Source of the DNA: Jiella avicenniae
Lineage (GTDB): Bacteria > Pseudomonadota > Alphaproteobacteria > Rhizobiales > Rhizobiaceae
DNA length: 64,000 nucleotides
Assembly (NCBI RefSeq): GCF_021390325.1
Contig: NZ_JAJUWU010000004.1
Span: forward strand, 124,001-188,000
Direction of reading: 5' to 3'
The translations under genes and the position numbers were made by a program. The number at the start of each line of letters is the position of its first letter. Positions within the stretch are counted from its first letter, which is position 1. Below are positions 7,669 through 18,993 of this stretch, in pieces. Under the pieces are notes generated by a model. That model was given only the letters and a program-made list of their open reading frames with translations. It did no database searches and was not told where the DNA came from.

Positions 7669-9081
7669 TCACCGCCGACGAGACAGGCGCATCGGCAGGC
7701 CGCCGTCCGGCTGGACGGTGATCCGCTGGACGACCTCCGGCGGCTTTCGCCCGTCATAGTCGAAACGCAGATGTTTCAGGAGCAGCGCCAGGGCGATGAC
7801 CCCCTCCTGGATGGCGAAACTCGCGCCGATGCAGACCCGCGGGCCGACACCGAAGGGCAGATACTGGTAGCGGTCGATCCTGTCGCGGTTCTCCGGCAGG
7901 AATCGACTCGGCATGAAATGGTCCGGCCGGTCCCACAGCATTTCGTGGCGATGGACGAGCCAGGGCATGACGAGGAGGGTCGAGCCGGCGGGAATGTCGA
8001 CGTCGCCGACCCGGTCGGGTTTGAGCGCCGTGCGGTTGAGCGAGGGGGCGGGCGGATAGAGCCGCATCGCCTCTTCGAAGGCGGCCTTGGTGTGGACGAG
8101 GGCGTCCGACCACTGGCTCGGATGGGTCAGCGTCGGCAGCACCTCGTCGATCTCCTTCTCGACCAGTGCCCGTTCGTCCGGCGCCTGGCTGAGAAGATAC
8201 AGCGTCCAGGCGAGCGAGCGGGCGGTCGTCTCGTGGCCGGCGCCGATGAAGGTGATGATGTTGTCCTCGATCTCCTCGTTCGACAGCCCTTCGGCCTTGA
8301 TGAGGAGTGTCAGGAGATCGTTGGGCGTGCCGTCCGGATCGCGCGCCAGCCTGTCGCGGCGCTTTTCGATCGTCTCGGCGATGAGGGAGCGGAAGAAGTT
8401 CATCGACTTGCGGCCGCGCAGCCGGCGCAGGCGGGGGAGAAAGGCCGGTGCGTTCAGAAGGTCGAGCGGATCGACCCGGCCCATCGAGCCGAGGAAGTCG
8501 CGGGTCGAGCGGGCAAAGCCCTCCGGCTCCGAGGCGATGTCGCCGGAAAACAGTGTTTCCTGGAGAATGTCGAAGGTGAGAAGCGTCATCTCGTGCGAGG
8601 CGTCGACGGTGCGCCCCTCGCTACGGGCCGCGAGATTTTCGGCGAAGAGTAACGAGCGGGCTTCCATCTGCTCGGTGAATCCGGCGATATGGCGCGGCGT
8701 GAACACCGGCGCGATCGCCTTGCGGGTGCGCCGCCAGAGTTCGCCCTCGGCGGTGAGGAGCCCGTCGCGCAGGAGCGGACGCAGGATGCGCTGGCGCAGC
8801 GGCTGCATCACGTAGTTTTTGGCGTTTTCGACCAGGCAGTAGCGGATGCCGGCGGGATCGTTGACGACGACGTTCGGCACGCCGAGCCAGGCGCCGCGGA
8901 TATAAGGCTCCTTGAAGGCGCGCGTGCCCCAGATCTCGATCGGATTGCGCGTGGCGGTGCGGATGAAGCTCGCAAAGCCGAGCGGCTGGGAATGCGGCAC
9001 CGGCGCCGGCGCGCGGAACGGGCGGCCCGCGGGCGTCTCGGCGGGCCGGGGCGCCGCAGGCGCCGTGGCTGTGTTGGACAT
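7669..9081 (-). CDS. Cytochrome P450 monooxygenase
   Basis: This 470-residue haem-thiolate enzyme needs an external electron donor. Motifs: I-helix oxygen-activation GAGHETT (about 280-286), K-helix EAMR (about 337-340), a PSRFLPE meander and the haem loop [11 protein letters not shown] with the Cys ligand near residue 417. No ferredoxin or reductase gene is adjacent. The ATG at 9081 was chosen over 9096 because a GAGCAG sequence lies in the right position. The N-terminus is Ala/Pro-rich with no membrane anchor, so it is a soluble bacterial-type P450. The substrate is unknown. A terminator follows it. Confidence 0.92.
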   Translation of the reverse strand: MSNTATAPAAPRPAETPAGRPFRAPAPVPHSQPLGFASFIRTATRNPIEIWGTRAFKEPYIRGAWLGVPNVVVNDPAGIRYCLVENAKNYVMQPLRQRILRPLLRDGLLTAEGELWRRTRKAIAPVFTPRHIAGFTEQMEARSLLFAENLAARSEGRTVDASHEMTLLTFDILQETLFSGDIASEPEGFARSTRDFLGSMGRVDPLDLLNAPAFLPRLRRLRGRKSMNFFRSLIAETIEKRRDRLARDPDGTPNDLLTLLIKAEGLSNEEIEDNIITFIGAGHETTARSLAWTLYLLSQAPDERALVEKEIDEVLPTLTHPSQWSDALVHTKAAFEEAMRLYPPAPSLNRTALKPDRVGDVDIPAGSTLLVMPWLVHRHEMLWDRPDHFMPSRFLPENRDRIDRYQYLPFGVGPRVCIGASFAIQEGVIALALLLKHLRFDYDGRKPPEVVQRITVQPDGGLPMRLSRRR

Positions 9082-9256
9082 GATCGCTGCTCGCATGTGT
9101 TGACGGCGGCCGCCCGGCCCGTCGCATGTCGGATCACGGTGGGCGGCACTCTTCCGGTCATATGGGTGGGCCCGGGCAACGCGTCGAGCGCAGCGATCGT
9201 CGCGGAGGGGCGAGAAGCGGTCGGGCGCCCGTGGTCCCGGCCCGTGGCCTCAACGA

Positions 9257-9694
9257 TCAGCCGCCGGCCTCGCCCGCCGTTCCGATCGCCAGCGCCGACA
9301 GCCGTTCGCGCGTCTCCTGCGGCAGCGGGGTGGACTTGCGCGTCGCCTCGTCCATCAGCACGATCACCGTCTCGGCGCTCGCACAGAGGCGTTCGTTCTG
9401 GAACAGCGCCTGCCGCAGCCGGATCGAACTCGTGCCGATCCGTTCGACCCCGGTGCCGATCACGACCTCGCCCGGCCAGTTCACTTCGCGGCGAAAGTCG
9501 ATGGTGATGCGCGCCAGAACGAAGGCCGTGCCGGGGGGCGGCGGTGCTTCGCCGACATGCAGGAGTTCGACCCGGCCGGTCTCGAAGAAAGTCGAGAAAA
9601 CGGCGTTGTTGACGTGACCGAGCCGGTCGGTGTCGCCGTAGCGCAGCTTGTCGCGGGTCTTGAAGGCGAAATCGTCGAGCGTCGGTTCGGTCAC
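9257..9694 (-). CDS. Acyl-CoA thioesterase, hotdog fold (4HBT family)
   Basis: This 145-residue single-domain hotdog protein probably hydrolyses acyl-CoA thioesters. RYGDTDRLGHVNNAVF (about 18-33) carries the family's catalytic Asp and the GHVNN turn, and VLARITIDFRREV is the following strand. It starts with GTG 9694, with AAAGGA about ten bases before it. It is transcribed in the same direction as the P450 gene 175 bases further on, so they may or may not share a transcript. It is divergent from gyrB. Confidence 0.85.
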   Translation of the reverse strand: MTEPTLDDFAFKTRDKLRYGDTDRLGHVNNAVFSTFFETGRVELLHVGEAPPPPGTAFVLARITIDFRREVNWPGEVVIGTGVERIGTSSIRLRQALFQNERLCASAETVIVLMDEATRKSTPLPQETRERLSALAIGTAGEAGG

Positions 9695-9850
9695 GGATTC
9701 GGCGTCCTTTCATGGGATCTGAGAGCTCGTGCGGGCGGCGCATCAGCGGCGCCCGCGGCGGCCGGCTGCGGCGCAATGCCTGCCCGGGCGGTGAGGGGGG
9801 CGACGGCGCGATGGAGGCGCTTTCGCCAACGGGGATGAATCCCTATATAA

Positions 9851-12349
<2,499 letters not shown>

Positions 12350-12405
12350 GTGAGGGCACCATCGGGCTCGCCTCGCTTCGCATGGGAGCCCCGAGAGTAT
12401 CTGCC

Positions 12406-13020
12406 TCAGCGCGTCGCAGCATCTGTGGTGTGATCCGCCATGCGTAGTTCCGGCCTCTGTTTCGGAGTGAGCGTGTCGTAGATCTCGGAAAGGGGCAGAT
12501 GGGTGCCTATCTCCGGCAGATCGATCGTGTCGGCCAGTTCGTCGTATTTCTCGATGGACCAGATGCCGTTCGGATCGCGGCGATAGACCCTCACCGACAC
12601 GACGTCCGGCTCGACGAGCGCGATCACCCGGATGTCGTCGCGTCCCCGGTATTCTTCCAACTTGTCTGCCAGATCCGTCGTGAGCGTTCCGGGAGACGAG
12701 ACTTCGACGACGATTGTCGGGCGTGATGCCTCCTTCGCATTGGCGTCCGGAGCGCCGCAATCGACGACGACGTCAGGAAATCGGATGCCCGAGGGACCGG
12801 TCCTGACGGCGGTGTCGCTCGATGTCGTTCGGCAACCATGACGTTTCGCATGGGGTGCCAGCGAGACGACGATGTTCGTCGTGACGACGTTGTGGCTTTC
12901 CTTGGCCCCAGCCATCATCCGAACCACGAGGCCGTCCGCGAGTTCGTAACGCTCTTCCTGGATTTGGATCCAGGCGAGAAAGCGATCCGCCGACATCGGC
13001 TCGTGCTTGGCTACGGCCAT
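12406..13020 (-). CDS. Uma2-family (DUF820) endonuclease-like protein
   Basis: This 204-residue protein has the PD-(D/E)XK-like Uma2 fold: YELADGLVVRMM, then FPDVVVDCG and PTIVVEVSSPGT supply the acidic and Glu residues of the putative metal site, and KLEEYRGRDDIRVIALVEP is the conserved helix-strand. The family is abundant in cyanobacteria and scattered elsewhere; its biological role is unsettled. The start is ATG 13020 with AAAGGA upstream; in-frame sequence further upstream is not protein-like. It overlaps no neighbour, and 57 bases separate it from the convergent gyrB stop. Confidence 0.82.
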   Translation of the reverse strand: MAVAKHEPMSADRFLAWIQIQEERYELADGLVVRMMAGAKESHNVVTTNIVVSLAPHAKRHGCRTTSSDTAVRTGPSGIRFPDVVVDCGAPDANAKEASRPTIVVEVSSPGTLTTDLADKLEEYRGRDDIRVIALVEPDVVSVRVYRRDPNGIWSIEKYDELADTIDLPEIGTHLPLSEIYDTLTPKQRPELRMADHTTDAATR

Positions 13021-13177
13021 CTCGAAACGTCCTTTCCGGTCCGCCTTCGACTGCACGCCGTCCACCGGAACGGCGCGAACGATAGCAACTTGCCAAGGCG
13101 TGGAAAAGAACCTGCGATCTTGGCCACGACGAAAGGCAACCAAAATCGGTCGGACCGGATCGGACAGCACACATCAT

Positions 13178-13211
13178 GAAGCCGCCTGCGCAAGGTGGCG
13201 CCGGCGGCTTC
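13178..13211 (-). terminator. Hairpin between the phytase-like gene and the Uma2 gene
   Basis: A perfect 9-bp inverted repeat (GAAGCCGCC / GGCGGCTTC) with a 16-base loop, just past the phytase-like stop codon. It lacks a T-run, so it is a weak terminator or a processing hairpin. Confidence 0.35.
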
Positions 13212-13230
13212 TATCCGTGGATTTCGCTCC

Positions 13231-15411
13231 TTACATCGACGAGCCGAGATCGACCTCGAAGAACAGCGTCTCGCCCGAGGAGTCGTCGACGCCGTCATTG
13301 TCCGTCACCGCATAGGCGGTGCCGTCCTTGGCGAAGGTGAAGCCTTCGATCTTGTCGACGACATACCCGCCGGTGGCCTCGAGGTCGGGCAGGAAGTCGT
13401 GGATCTCTTCCTTCGCCACCGTCGGCAGGTCCGAGCCGATCGCGCCCGGCGTCACGCCGTCGAGCGACACCTTGAAGAGCTTCTTCTCCCTGGCGGCCGC
13501 GCCGATCTGGTTGTCGCGTTCGAGGATGTAGAGCGCACCGTCATGGGCGGTGATTTCCGACAGACCGACCCAGCCCGTTTCCGCCTCGTCGAGCGGATAT
13601 CGCACGGCGTTCCAGGTCTTCGAGCCCGGCTCGTAGGTAAGGAGCTTGACGGTGCCTTTCGGATCGTCCTTCCACTCGCGCTGGATGGCGATCCAGAGGC
13701 GGTCGCCGTCCATGGTGATGCCCTCGGCGCCGAAGCGGGTCGACTGGTCGGTCAGCTCCTTGGGCATCGGCACGGCTTCGATGATGGCGCCCTTGCCGTC
13801 GACATGCAGGATCTGGTGGGGGATTTCCTTTTCGGGATTGCCCTCGCTCGCCAGCCAGAAGCCGCCCTTGCCGTCGGCGGTGATGCCTTCGAGGTCGAGC
13901 TTCTTCGCCGGCTCGCCGTCCTTGGTCACGGTCATCGCGCCGGTGATCTTTGCCGGTTTGGAGGAGACGTCGATCGTGAAGATGCGGGGCTGGTTCTTGT
14001 AGAAGGAATCCGACACCGCGTGGAGCTTCGCGGCGTCGTCCGGATCGCCGGCGAGGCCGGAGAGCGCGCCCCAGCCGAGCGGCAGGCCGTCCTGATCCTC
14101 GGAAACGATCATCGGATAGGCGGGCGTGCCCTCGGCAAGCTCGTAGAGCATGACGTGGGAGCGCGCGCCGCCGTCCTCGACGAGGTCGGACTCGTTGGCG
14201 GTGACGAGGAGATTGCGGGCCGGGATGGCGACGGCGCCCTCCGGCGCGATACCCGACGGCAGTAGCTGGACGAACTTCGGATCGCCCTCGGTCACGTCGT
14301 AGACGCCGACGGTCGAGCCGCGCTCGGAGAGGACGAAGGCATAGGTCTCGTCGCCGAATTTCGCGACTTCGAGGCCCTCCGGCTCGATGCCCTTGGCGTC
14401 GGAGCGCTTGTCCGGATAGTGGCCGGCGCGGACGAGCTCGTATTCATAGGCCGGGCCGCTTTCGTAGACGATCGTGCCGTCCTTGTTCCAGACCGTGAAG
14501 GAGCGCGAGCCGCCCTCGTAGTCGCCCTCGTTGGCGGTGATCAGCCGGTCGTCGTCGATCCACTGCACCGCGTCCGGCTCGCGCCGGCGGCCCTCCTGCG
14601 AGTCCGTCAGCGCGATCTCGCCATTGTCCTCGGCGTCGACGTTCTTGAGGTCGACGGTGCCGGCGGAGAAGTGGTTCGTCACCGTGCCGGTGGCCGCATC
14701 GACGATGACGACGGCGTTGTTCTCCTGCAGGGTGACGGCGATTTCGTTCTTCGCATTGAAGTCGACGAATTCCGGCTCCGGATCGTCGCCGCCGATGTCG
14801 GAAAGACCGGTCATCTCGACCTTTTTCATCGTGCCGCAGTCCGGCGCGCCGTCCTTGAGGTCGAAGATGGTGACGTAGCCGGCCGGCATCTGCGGCAGCG
14901 CGCCGTCGTTCAGATCCTCGTCGCGCTCGTTCTCGATGGCGACGGCGGCGAACTTGCCGTCCTTCGACACCGCGACGGAGTCCGGCTGGCCGCCGAGGTC
15001 ACAGGAGGCGATCTCCTTCTTGTCCGAGACGCTGACGACCGCGAGGCGGCCCGACGGCTCGGTGAAGCTCTCGGAGGTGTTGACGCCGACGAGGACGTCC
15101 GGTCCGGCGACGGCGACCGAGGTCGGCTCGCCCTGCATCGGGATGAAGCCGGCGGGCTTCGGCGCCTTCTCGTCGGTGATGTCGACCATGCCGATGCCGC
15201 CGGCCGGGCTGTCGGAATAGATCAGCGTGTTGCCGTCCCGGCTCACGGTGATGATCTCGGCGGAGGTCTCCTGCTTCGGATCGGCATCGGCCGGCAGGTT
15301 GCTCGCGACCGGAAAGGATGCGATGCGATTGAAAACCTGATCGGCCTTGGCGACGCCTGCGGCGGAAAGAACCGTGGTCGTCAGAAGAGCGGCGATGATA
15401 TGGCGCGGCAT
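13231..15411 (-). CDS. Exported protein with esterase-like activity of phytase domain
   Basis: This 726-residue protein has an N-terminal signal peptide (HIIAALLTTTVLSAAGVAKA). The N-terminal half has repeated propeller-type blades (TITDEKAPKP-like, VAVSKDGKFAAVA, DAVQWIDDDRLITANEG). The C-terminal half (LDLEGITADGKGGFWLASEG, FGAEGITMDGDRLW, EGFTFAKDGTAYAVTDNDG) matches the phytase-like domain. It probably acts in the periplasm on phosphate esters, but this is a family inference. The start is ATG 15411 because GGGAGG lies seven bases before it; ATG 15417 is only one base from that site. It is a single gene, divergent from ybgC. Confidence 0.8.
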   Translation of the reverse strand: MPRHIIAALLTTTVLSAAGVAKADQVFNRIASFPVASNLPADADPKQETSAEIITVSRDGNTLIYSDSPAGGIGMVDITDEKAPKPAGFIPMQGEPTSVAVAGPDVLVGVNTSESFTEPSGRLAVVSVSDKKEIASCDLGGQPDSVAVSKDGKFAAVAIENERDEDLNDGALPQMPAGYVTIFDLKDGAPDCGTMKKVEMTGLSDIGGDDPEPEFVDFNAKNEIAVTLQENNAVVIVDAATGTVTNHFSAGTVDLKNVDAEDNGEIALTDSQEGRRREPDAVQWIDDDRLITANEGDYEGGSRSFTVWNKDGTIVYESGPAYEYELVRAGHYPDKRSDAKGIEPEGLEVAKFGDETYAFVLSERGSTVGVYDVTEGDPKFVQLLPSGIAPEGAVAIPARNLLVTANESDLVEDGGARSHVMLYELAEGTPAYPMIVSEDQDGLPLGWGALSGLAGDPDDAAKLHAVSDSFYKNQPRIFTIDVSSKPAKITGAMTVTKDGEPAKKLDLEGITADGKGGFWLASEGNPEKEIPHQILHVDGKGAIIEAVPMPKELTDQSTRFGAEGITMDGDRLWIAIQREWKDDPKGTVKLLTYEPGSKTWNAVRYPLDEAETGWVGLSEITAHDGALYILERDNQIGAAAREKKLFKVSLDGVTPGAIGSDLPTVAKEEIHDFLPDLEATGGYVVDKIEGFTFAKDGTAYAVTDNDGVDDSSGETLFFEVDLGSSM

Positions 15412-15561
15412 GGGCATGCCTCCCGGCAATGAAGGGTTCGTGAACGCGCCGTTCTTCCTGACCTTGCGTGACAGGCCGATGACATCAGGCCGGGCCAAAT
15501 TTCGAGAAAAACCCGGACTCCCTGCCAAGGCCATGATGGCAAAGACGAAAAATCGTTCGAG

Positions 15562-16035
15562 ATGAAAACCAATCACGACATCGCCGGCTGGCTGGAGGAC
15601 GGGGGACACCGCCTCGACGTCCGGGTCTATTTCGAGGACACGGATTTTTCCGGCGTCGTCTACCACGCCCGCTATCTGCATTTTCTGGAGCGGGGGCGGT
15701 CGGACTTCCTGCGGCTGAAGGGGATCGGCCACCGCGAACTCGCCGCGGGCGCGTTCGGCGCTCCGATGGCTTTCGCCGTCCGGCGCATGGAGATCGACTT
15801 CCTGCGGCCGGCGCGGATCGACGACGTCCTCACCGTGACGACGAGGACCCGCCAGCTCGGCGGGGCGCGCATTCTCCTCGACCAGGCGATCCGGCGCGGC
15901 GAGGAGCTTCTCGTCGAGGCCGACGTCAAGGTCGCGGTTATCTCGCCGGAGGGAAAGCCGATGCGGATGCCGGCGCCGGTGCTGGAGGTGCTGGCGCGGG
16001 ATCTCGACGATGCGGGCTCGCCTGCCCGGCAGTGA
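15562..16035 (+). CDS. ybgC: Tol-Pal-associated acyl-CoA thioesterase YbgC
   Basis: This 157-residue hotdog thioesterase is encoded at the head of Tol-Pal clusters. VYFEDTDFSGVVYHARYLHFLERGR (in two parts: VYFEDTDFSG and VYHARYLHFLERGR) is the YbgC signature, with the catalytic Asp in the first part. The length is normal. It may link fatty-acyl metabolism to envelope constriction. A 357-base gap with a putative regulatory box separates it from tolQ, so tolQ probably has its own promoter. Confidence 0.92.
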   Translation: MKTNHDIAGWLEDGGHRLDVRVYFEDTDFSGVVYHARYLHFLERGRSDFLRLKGIGHRELAAGAFGAPMAFAVRRMEIDFLRPARIDDVLTVTTRTRQLGGARILLDQAIRRGEELLVEADVKVAVISPEGKPMRMPAPVLEVLARDLDDAGSPARQ

Positions 16036-16392
16036 TCGGCCGGCACCGCGCGGCGAGATGCAGATTGACGGCGCGGCGTAACCGCTTGTTAACCATAGCT
16101 GGTCCAGAAGTAGAAGCGGCGGATTTGAGTCGATTTCGCCATGCTTTCACCGGAATCCATTGTGAAAGCGGGTGGGGGAGACGGTTCGCGCCGCCCGGAC
16201 GGCTGGCGCGTGAGGAGGCCGTCTGCGGATCGGGCGTCCGAGACGCGGCATTCGCATGGCGCCGGCTCGCGATCGCGGCAGGTGGCGAACGGCCGACCGC
16301 TCCGGCAAGGGAGGCGGTGAAACGGGAAGCATCGGGCGGAGCGGCGTTTCCGCGACCGATGGTCGATTGGTTTTGAGGGGCTTGATCAGAAA
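16036..16392 (+). other. Intergenic region between ybgC and tolQ
   Basis: No gene. It contains the CtrA-like box listed separately, followed by GC-rich sequence without a recognisable ORF. It probably carries the tolQRAB promoter. Confidence 0.5.
16078..16096 (+). promoter_or_regulatory. CtrA-like box upstream of tolQ
   Basis: GTAA-CCGCTTG-TTAA followed by CCAT fits the CtrA recognition pattern TTAA-N7-TTAA (one mismatch in the first half) and contains the TTAACCAT half-site form. The spacer CCGCTTG differs by one base from that of the box before pal. CtrA is the alphaproteobacterial cell-cycle regulator. Confidence 0.45.
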
Positions 16393-17109
16393 ATGGATGG
16401 GCAAATCGCTCAGGAAGCGCTGTCGGCCGCCGGATCCGTGTCCCTCTGGGATCTGTTCTGGCAGGCGGGCTTCATCGTCAAGCTGGTGATGATCGGACTG
16501 GTCGTCGCCTCGGTATGGTCCTGGGCGATCATCATCGACAAGTCGATGCGCTACGGCTCGTTCCGGCGCCAGCTGAACAAGTTCGAGAGCCACTTCTGGT
16601 CCGGCCAGTCGCTCGAAGAGCTTTATCACACCCTGTCGGAACGGCGCACCAGCGGCATGGGCGCGCTGTTCGTCGCGGCGATGCGCGAGTGGAAGAAGTC
16701 CTTCGAGAAGGGCGCGCGCTCGCCGATCGGGCTGCAGCAGCGCATCGAAAAGGCCATGGACGTGACGCTCGCCCGCGAGATGGACGGCCTCGAATCGCGG
16801 CTCGGCTTTCTCGCCACGGTGGGTTCTGCGGCACCGTTCATCGGCCTGTTCGGTACGGTGATCGGCATCATGACCTCCTTCCAGGCGATCGCCGGCTCGC
16901 AGCAGACGAGCCTTGCCGTCGTCGCGCCCGGCATCGCCGAAGCGCTTCTGGCGACGGCCATCGGCCTCGTCGCGGCGATTCCGGCGGTCATCGCCTACAA
17001 CAAGCTGTCGGCCGACGCCGGCAAACTCGGCATGCGGCTCGAAGCCTTCGCCGACGAGTTCTCCGCCATCCTGTCGCGGCAGATCGACGAAAAGCTGACG
17101 CCGCGCTGA
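16393..17109 (+). CDS. tolQ: Tol-Pal system proton channel subunit TolQ
   Basis: This 238-residue inner-membrane protein forms the TolQ-TolR motor that uses the proton gradient to pull on TolA. There are three membrane helices: one near the N-terminus (FIVKLVMIGLVVASVWSWAII), and a closely spaced pair (LATVGSAAPFIGLFGTVIGIM; VAPGIAEALLATAIGLVAAI), with the conserved GTV and pore-lining Thr/Ser positions. It is followed by tolR after 106 bases. The length and the order tolQ-tolR-tolA-tolB-pal-ybgF are standard. Confidence 0.96.
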   Translation: MDGQIAQEALSAAGSVSLWDLFWQAGFIVKLVMIGLVVASVWSWAIIIDKSMRYGSFRRQLNKFESHFWSGQSLEELYHTLSERRTSGMGALFVAAMREWKKSFEKGARSPIGLQQRIEKAMDVTLAREMDGLESRLGFLATVGSAAPFIGLFGTVIGIMTSFQAIAGSQQTSLAVVAPGIAEALLATAIGLVAAIPAVIAYNKLSADAGKLGMRLEAFADEFSAILSRQIDEKLTPR

Positions 17110-17215
17110 GGCCGGATCGGGCGCCCCGCGTCGCCGCGGGGCTTCGCCGAAACCATACCGGATCGATACCTGGCCGGTGCAGGGGTTGCGCCGGACGTGT
17201 TTGAGGGGATGAACC

Positions 17216-17665
17216 ATGGGAATGTCGACGGGCAGTGGCGGCGCCAGGCGGTCGCGACGCGGCCGTTCGCGCCGGGCCCCGATGAGCGAGATCAACGTCA
17301 CCCCGATGGTCGACGTGATGCTCGTTCTGTTGATCATCTTCATGGTCGCCGCGCCGATGCTGACGGTCGGCGTGCCGATCGAACTCCCCAAGACCCAGGC
17401 CAAGGCGCTGAATTCCGAGCAGCAGCCGATCACCATTTCCGTCAACGCGCAGGGGCAGGTCTACATCAACGAGACCGAGATCGCCGTCGAGGAGGTGGTG
17501 CCCAAGCTCGAGCAGATCGCCAAGACCGGCTACCAGGAACGCATCTTCGTCAAGGGCGACCGCACGGCGGACTACGGCACGGTGATGCAGGTCATGGGCC
17601 GCATCAACGCGGCGGGTTTCAAGAACATCGGCCTCGTCACCGATCAGGACACCAAGGCGCTATGA
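17216..17665 (+). CDS. tolR: Tol-Pal system protein TolR (ExbD family)
   Basis: This 149-residue protein has one N-terminal membrane helix. MSEINVTPMVDVMLVLL contains the essential membrane Asp that carries protons in the TolQ-TolR motor. The C-terminal periplasmic domain (LPKTQAKALNSEQQPITISV, VFVKGDRTADYGTVMQVM-like) is typical of ExbD/TolR. It begins with ATG 17216, preceded by GAGGGG. It lies 25 bases before tolA. Confidence 0.95.
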   Translation: MGMSTGSGGARRSRRGRSRRAPMSEINVTPMVDVMLVLLIIFMVAAPMLTVGVPIELPKTQAKALNSEQQPITISVNAQGQVYINETEIAVEEVVPKLEQIAKTGYQERIFVKGDRTADYGTVMQVMGRINAAGFKNIGLVTDQDTKAL

Positions 17666-17690
17666 GCGGAGTTCGGAGACCGAGCCTCAG

Positions 17691-18812
17691 ATGAAAGCCG
17701 GCGTCGTCGTCTCGACTGTCCTGCATGCCGTGGTCCTCACCTGGGGGCTGTGGGCCTTGAGCGCGCCCGAGCCGTTCGAGGTCGCCAACGTCGAGTCGCT
17801 GCCGGTCGAACTCGTCCCGGTCGAGGAATATTCCCAGTCGCTGATCGGCAAGAAGGACGCCCCCGTCACCGAGACGCCGGCTCCGGAGCCGACCGAGAAG
17901 CCGGCCACCGACGACGCGGCGCAGAATGTCGGCGAGAATTCCGTCGATCTCGATTCCCCGCCGACGCCGACCGAGCGGGAGCGGGCCGTCGAGCAGACCG
18001 CCGCACCCGTCGCCGCCGCCCCGCCGCCGCAGCCCGAGCCGAGCCCAGAGCCGGTTCCGCAGGCCGTGCCGACGCCGCGGCCCGAGCCGCAGCCGCAGCC
18101 GGCGGAGAGCGCCCAGCCTGAGGAGCCGGCGCCGGCCGAGCCGACGCCGGCCGAGGCCGATCCGATCGAAGAGGCGATCGCCACCGCCGAGGCCCAGCCG
18201 GAAGAAAAGCCCGAGCCGCAGCCCGAGCCCGAGCAGAAACCGACCCCGGCGCCCGAGGCGCCGCAGGTCGCCTCGCTGCCCGACCGCGGCCCCGTGCCGC
18301 AGGTTCGGCCGAGCCCGCCGCGGCCGGCGCAGACCGAGACGAAGAAGCCGGAAAAGCCGGTCGAAAAGCCGGTCCAGGCGGCCGACAACGACAGCGATTT
18401 CGATCCGGACAAGATCGCCGCGCTTCTCAACAAGGAGAAGTCGGCCGGCGGCGGGGCGAAACGCTCGCAGCAGCAGGCCTCGCTCGGCGGCGACCGGCGC
18501 ACCGGTGCCAAGCTGTCGATGAGCGAACTCGACGCCCTGCGCGGTCAGGTCAGCCAATGCTGGTCGCCGCCGGCGGGCGTTTCCGAGGCCGGATCGCTGC
18601 GGGTGACGATCCGCATGCGCCTCGATCCCTCCGGCGGACTGGAAGGACGGCCGGAACTCGTCGACGGCGGCAGCGGTTCGACCATCGAGCGGGCGGCGGG
18701 CGAGGCGGCGCTCAGGGCGGTGATCCGCTGCGCGCCCTATAAGCTGCCGCCGGAGAAATACGACACCTGGTCGGAAGTCTTGCTGAATTTCGACCCCAGC
18801 CAGATGCTCTGA
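17691..18812 (+). CDS. tolA: TolA-like energy-transducing protein
   Basis: This 373-residue protein is in the tolA position. An N-terminal signal anchor (VVVSTVLHAVVLTWGLWAL) is followed by about 200 residues rich in Pro, Glu and Ala (repeated PEP, QPEPE units), an extended periplasm-spanning arm in place of the long Ala/Lys helix of enteric TolA. A short C-terminal domain (LRGQVSQCWSPPAG, about 280 onward) matches the alphaproteobacterial TolA/TonB-like domain with two Cys residues (QCW and IRCAPY). It transmits TolQR energy to Pal and TolB. Confidence 0.9.
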   Translation: MKAGVVVSTVLHAVVLTWGLWALSAPEPFEVANVESLPVELVPVEEYSQSLIGKKDAPVTETPAPEPTEKPATDDAAQNVGENSVDLDSPPTPTERERAVEQTAAPVAAAPPPQPEPSPEPVPQAVPTPRPEPQPQPAESAQPEEPAPAEPTPAEADPIEEAIATAEAQPEEKPEPQPEPEQKPTPAPEAPQVASLPDRGPVPQVRPSPPRPAQTETKKPEKPVEKPVQAADNDSDFDPDKIAALLNKEKSAGGGAKRSQQQASLGGDRRTGAKLSMSELDALRGQVSQCWSPPAGVSEAGSLRVTIRMRLDPSGGLEGRPELVDGGSGSTIERAAGEAALRAVIRCAPYKLPPEKYDTWSEVLLNFDPSQML

Positions 18813-18993
18813 CCGAAAGAAGCCTCGGCCGTCGCCATCAAAATTCCCGAAAGGGACCTAGTAAGGGCGACGGCACATCGACATGCCGGTTCCGGGGGAA
18901 GGCGGCCTTCGCCGCTGCGGAAGGCCGGATCGACACATTTCTGCGTGGCAGCCGACGGCGCGACGCGGCCGCTCAAGAGGGGTAGTTCCGCTC

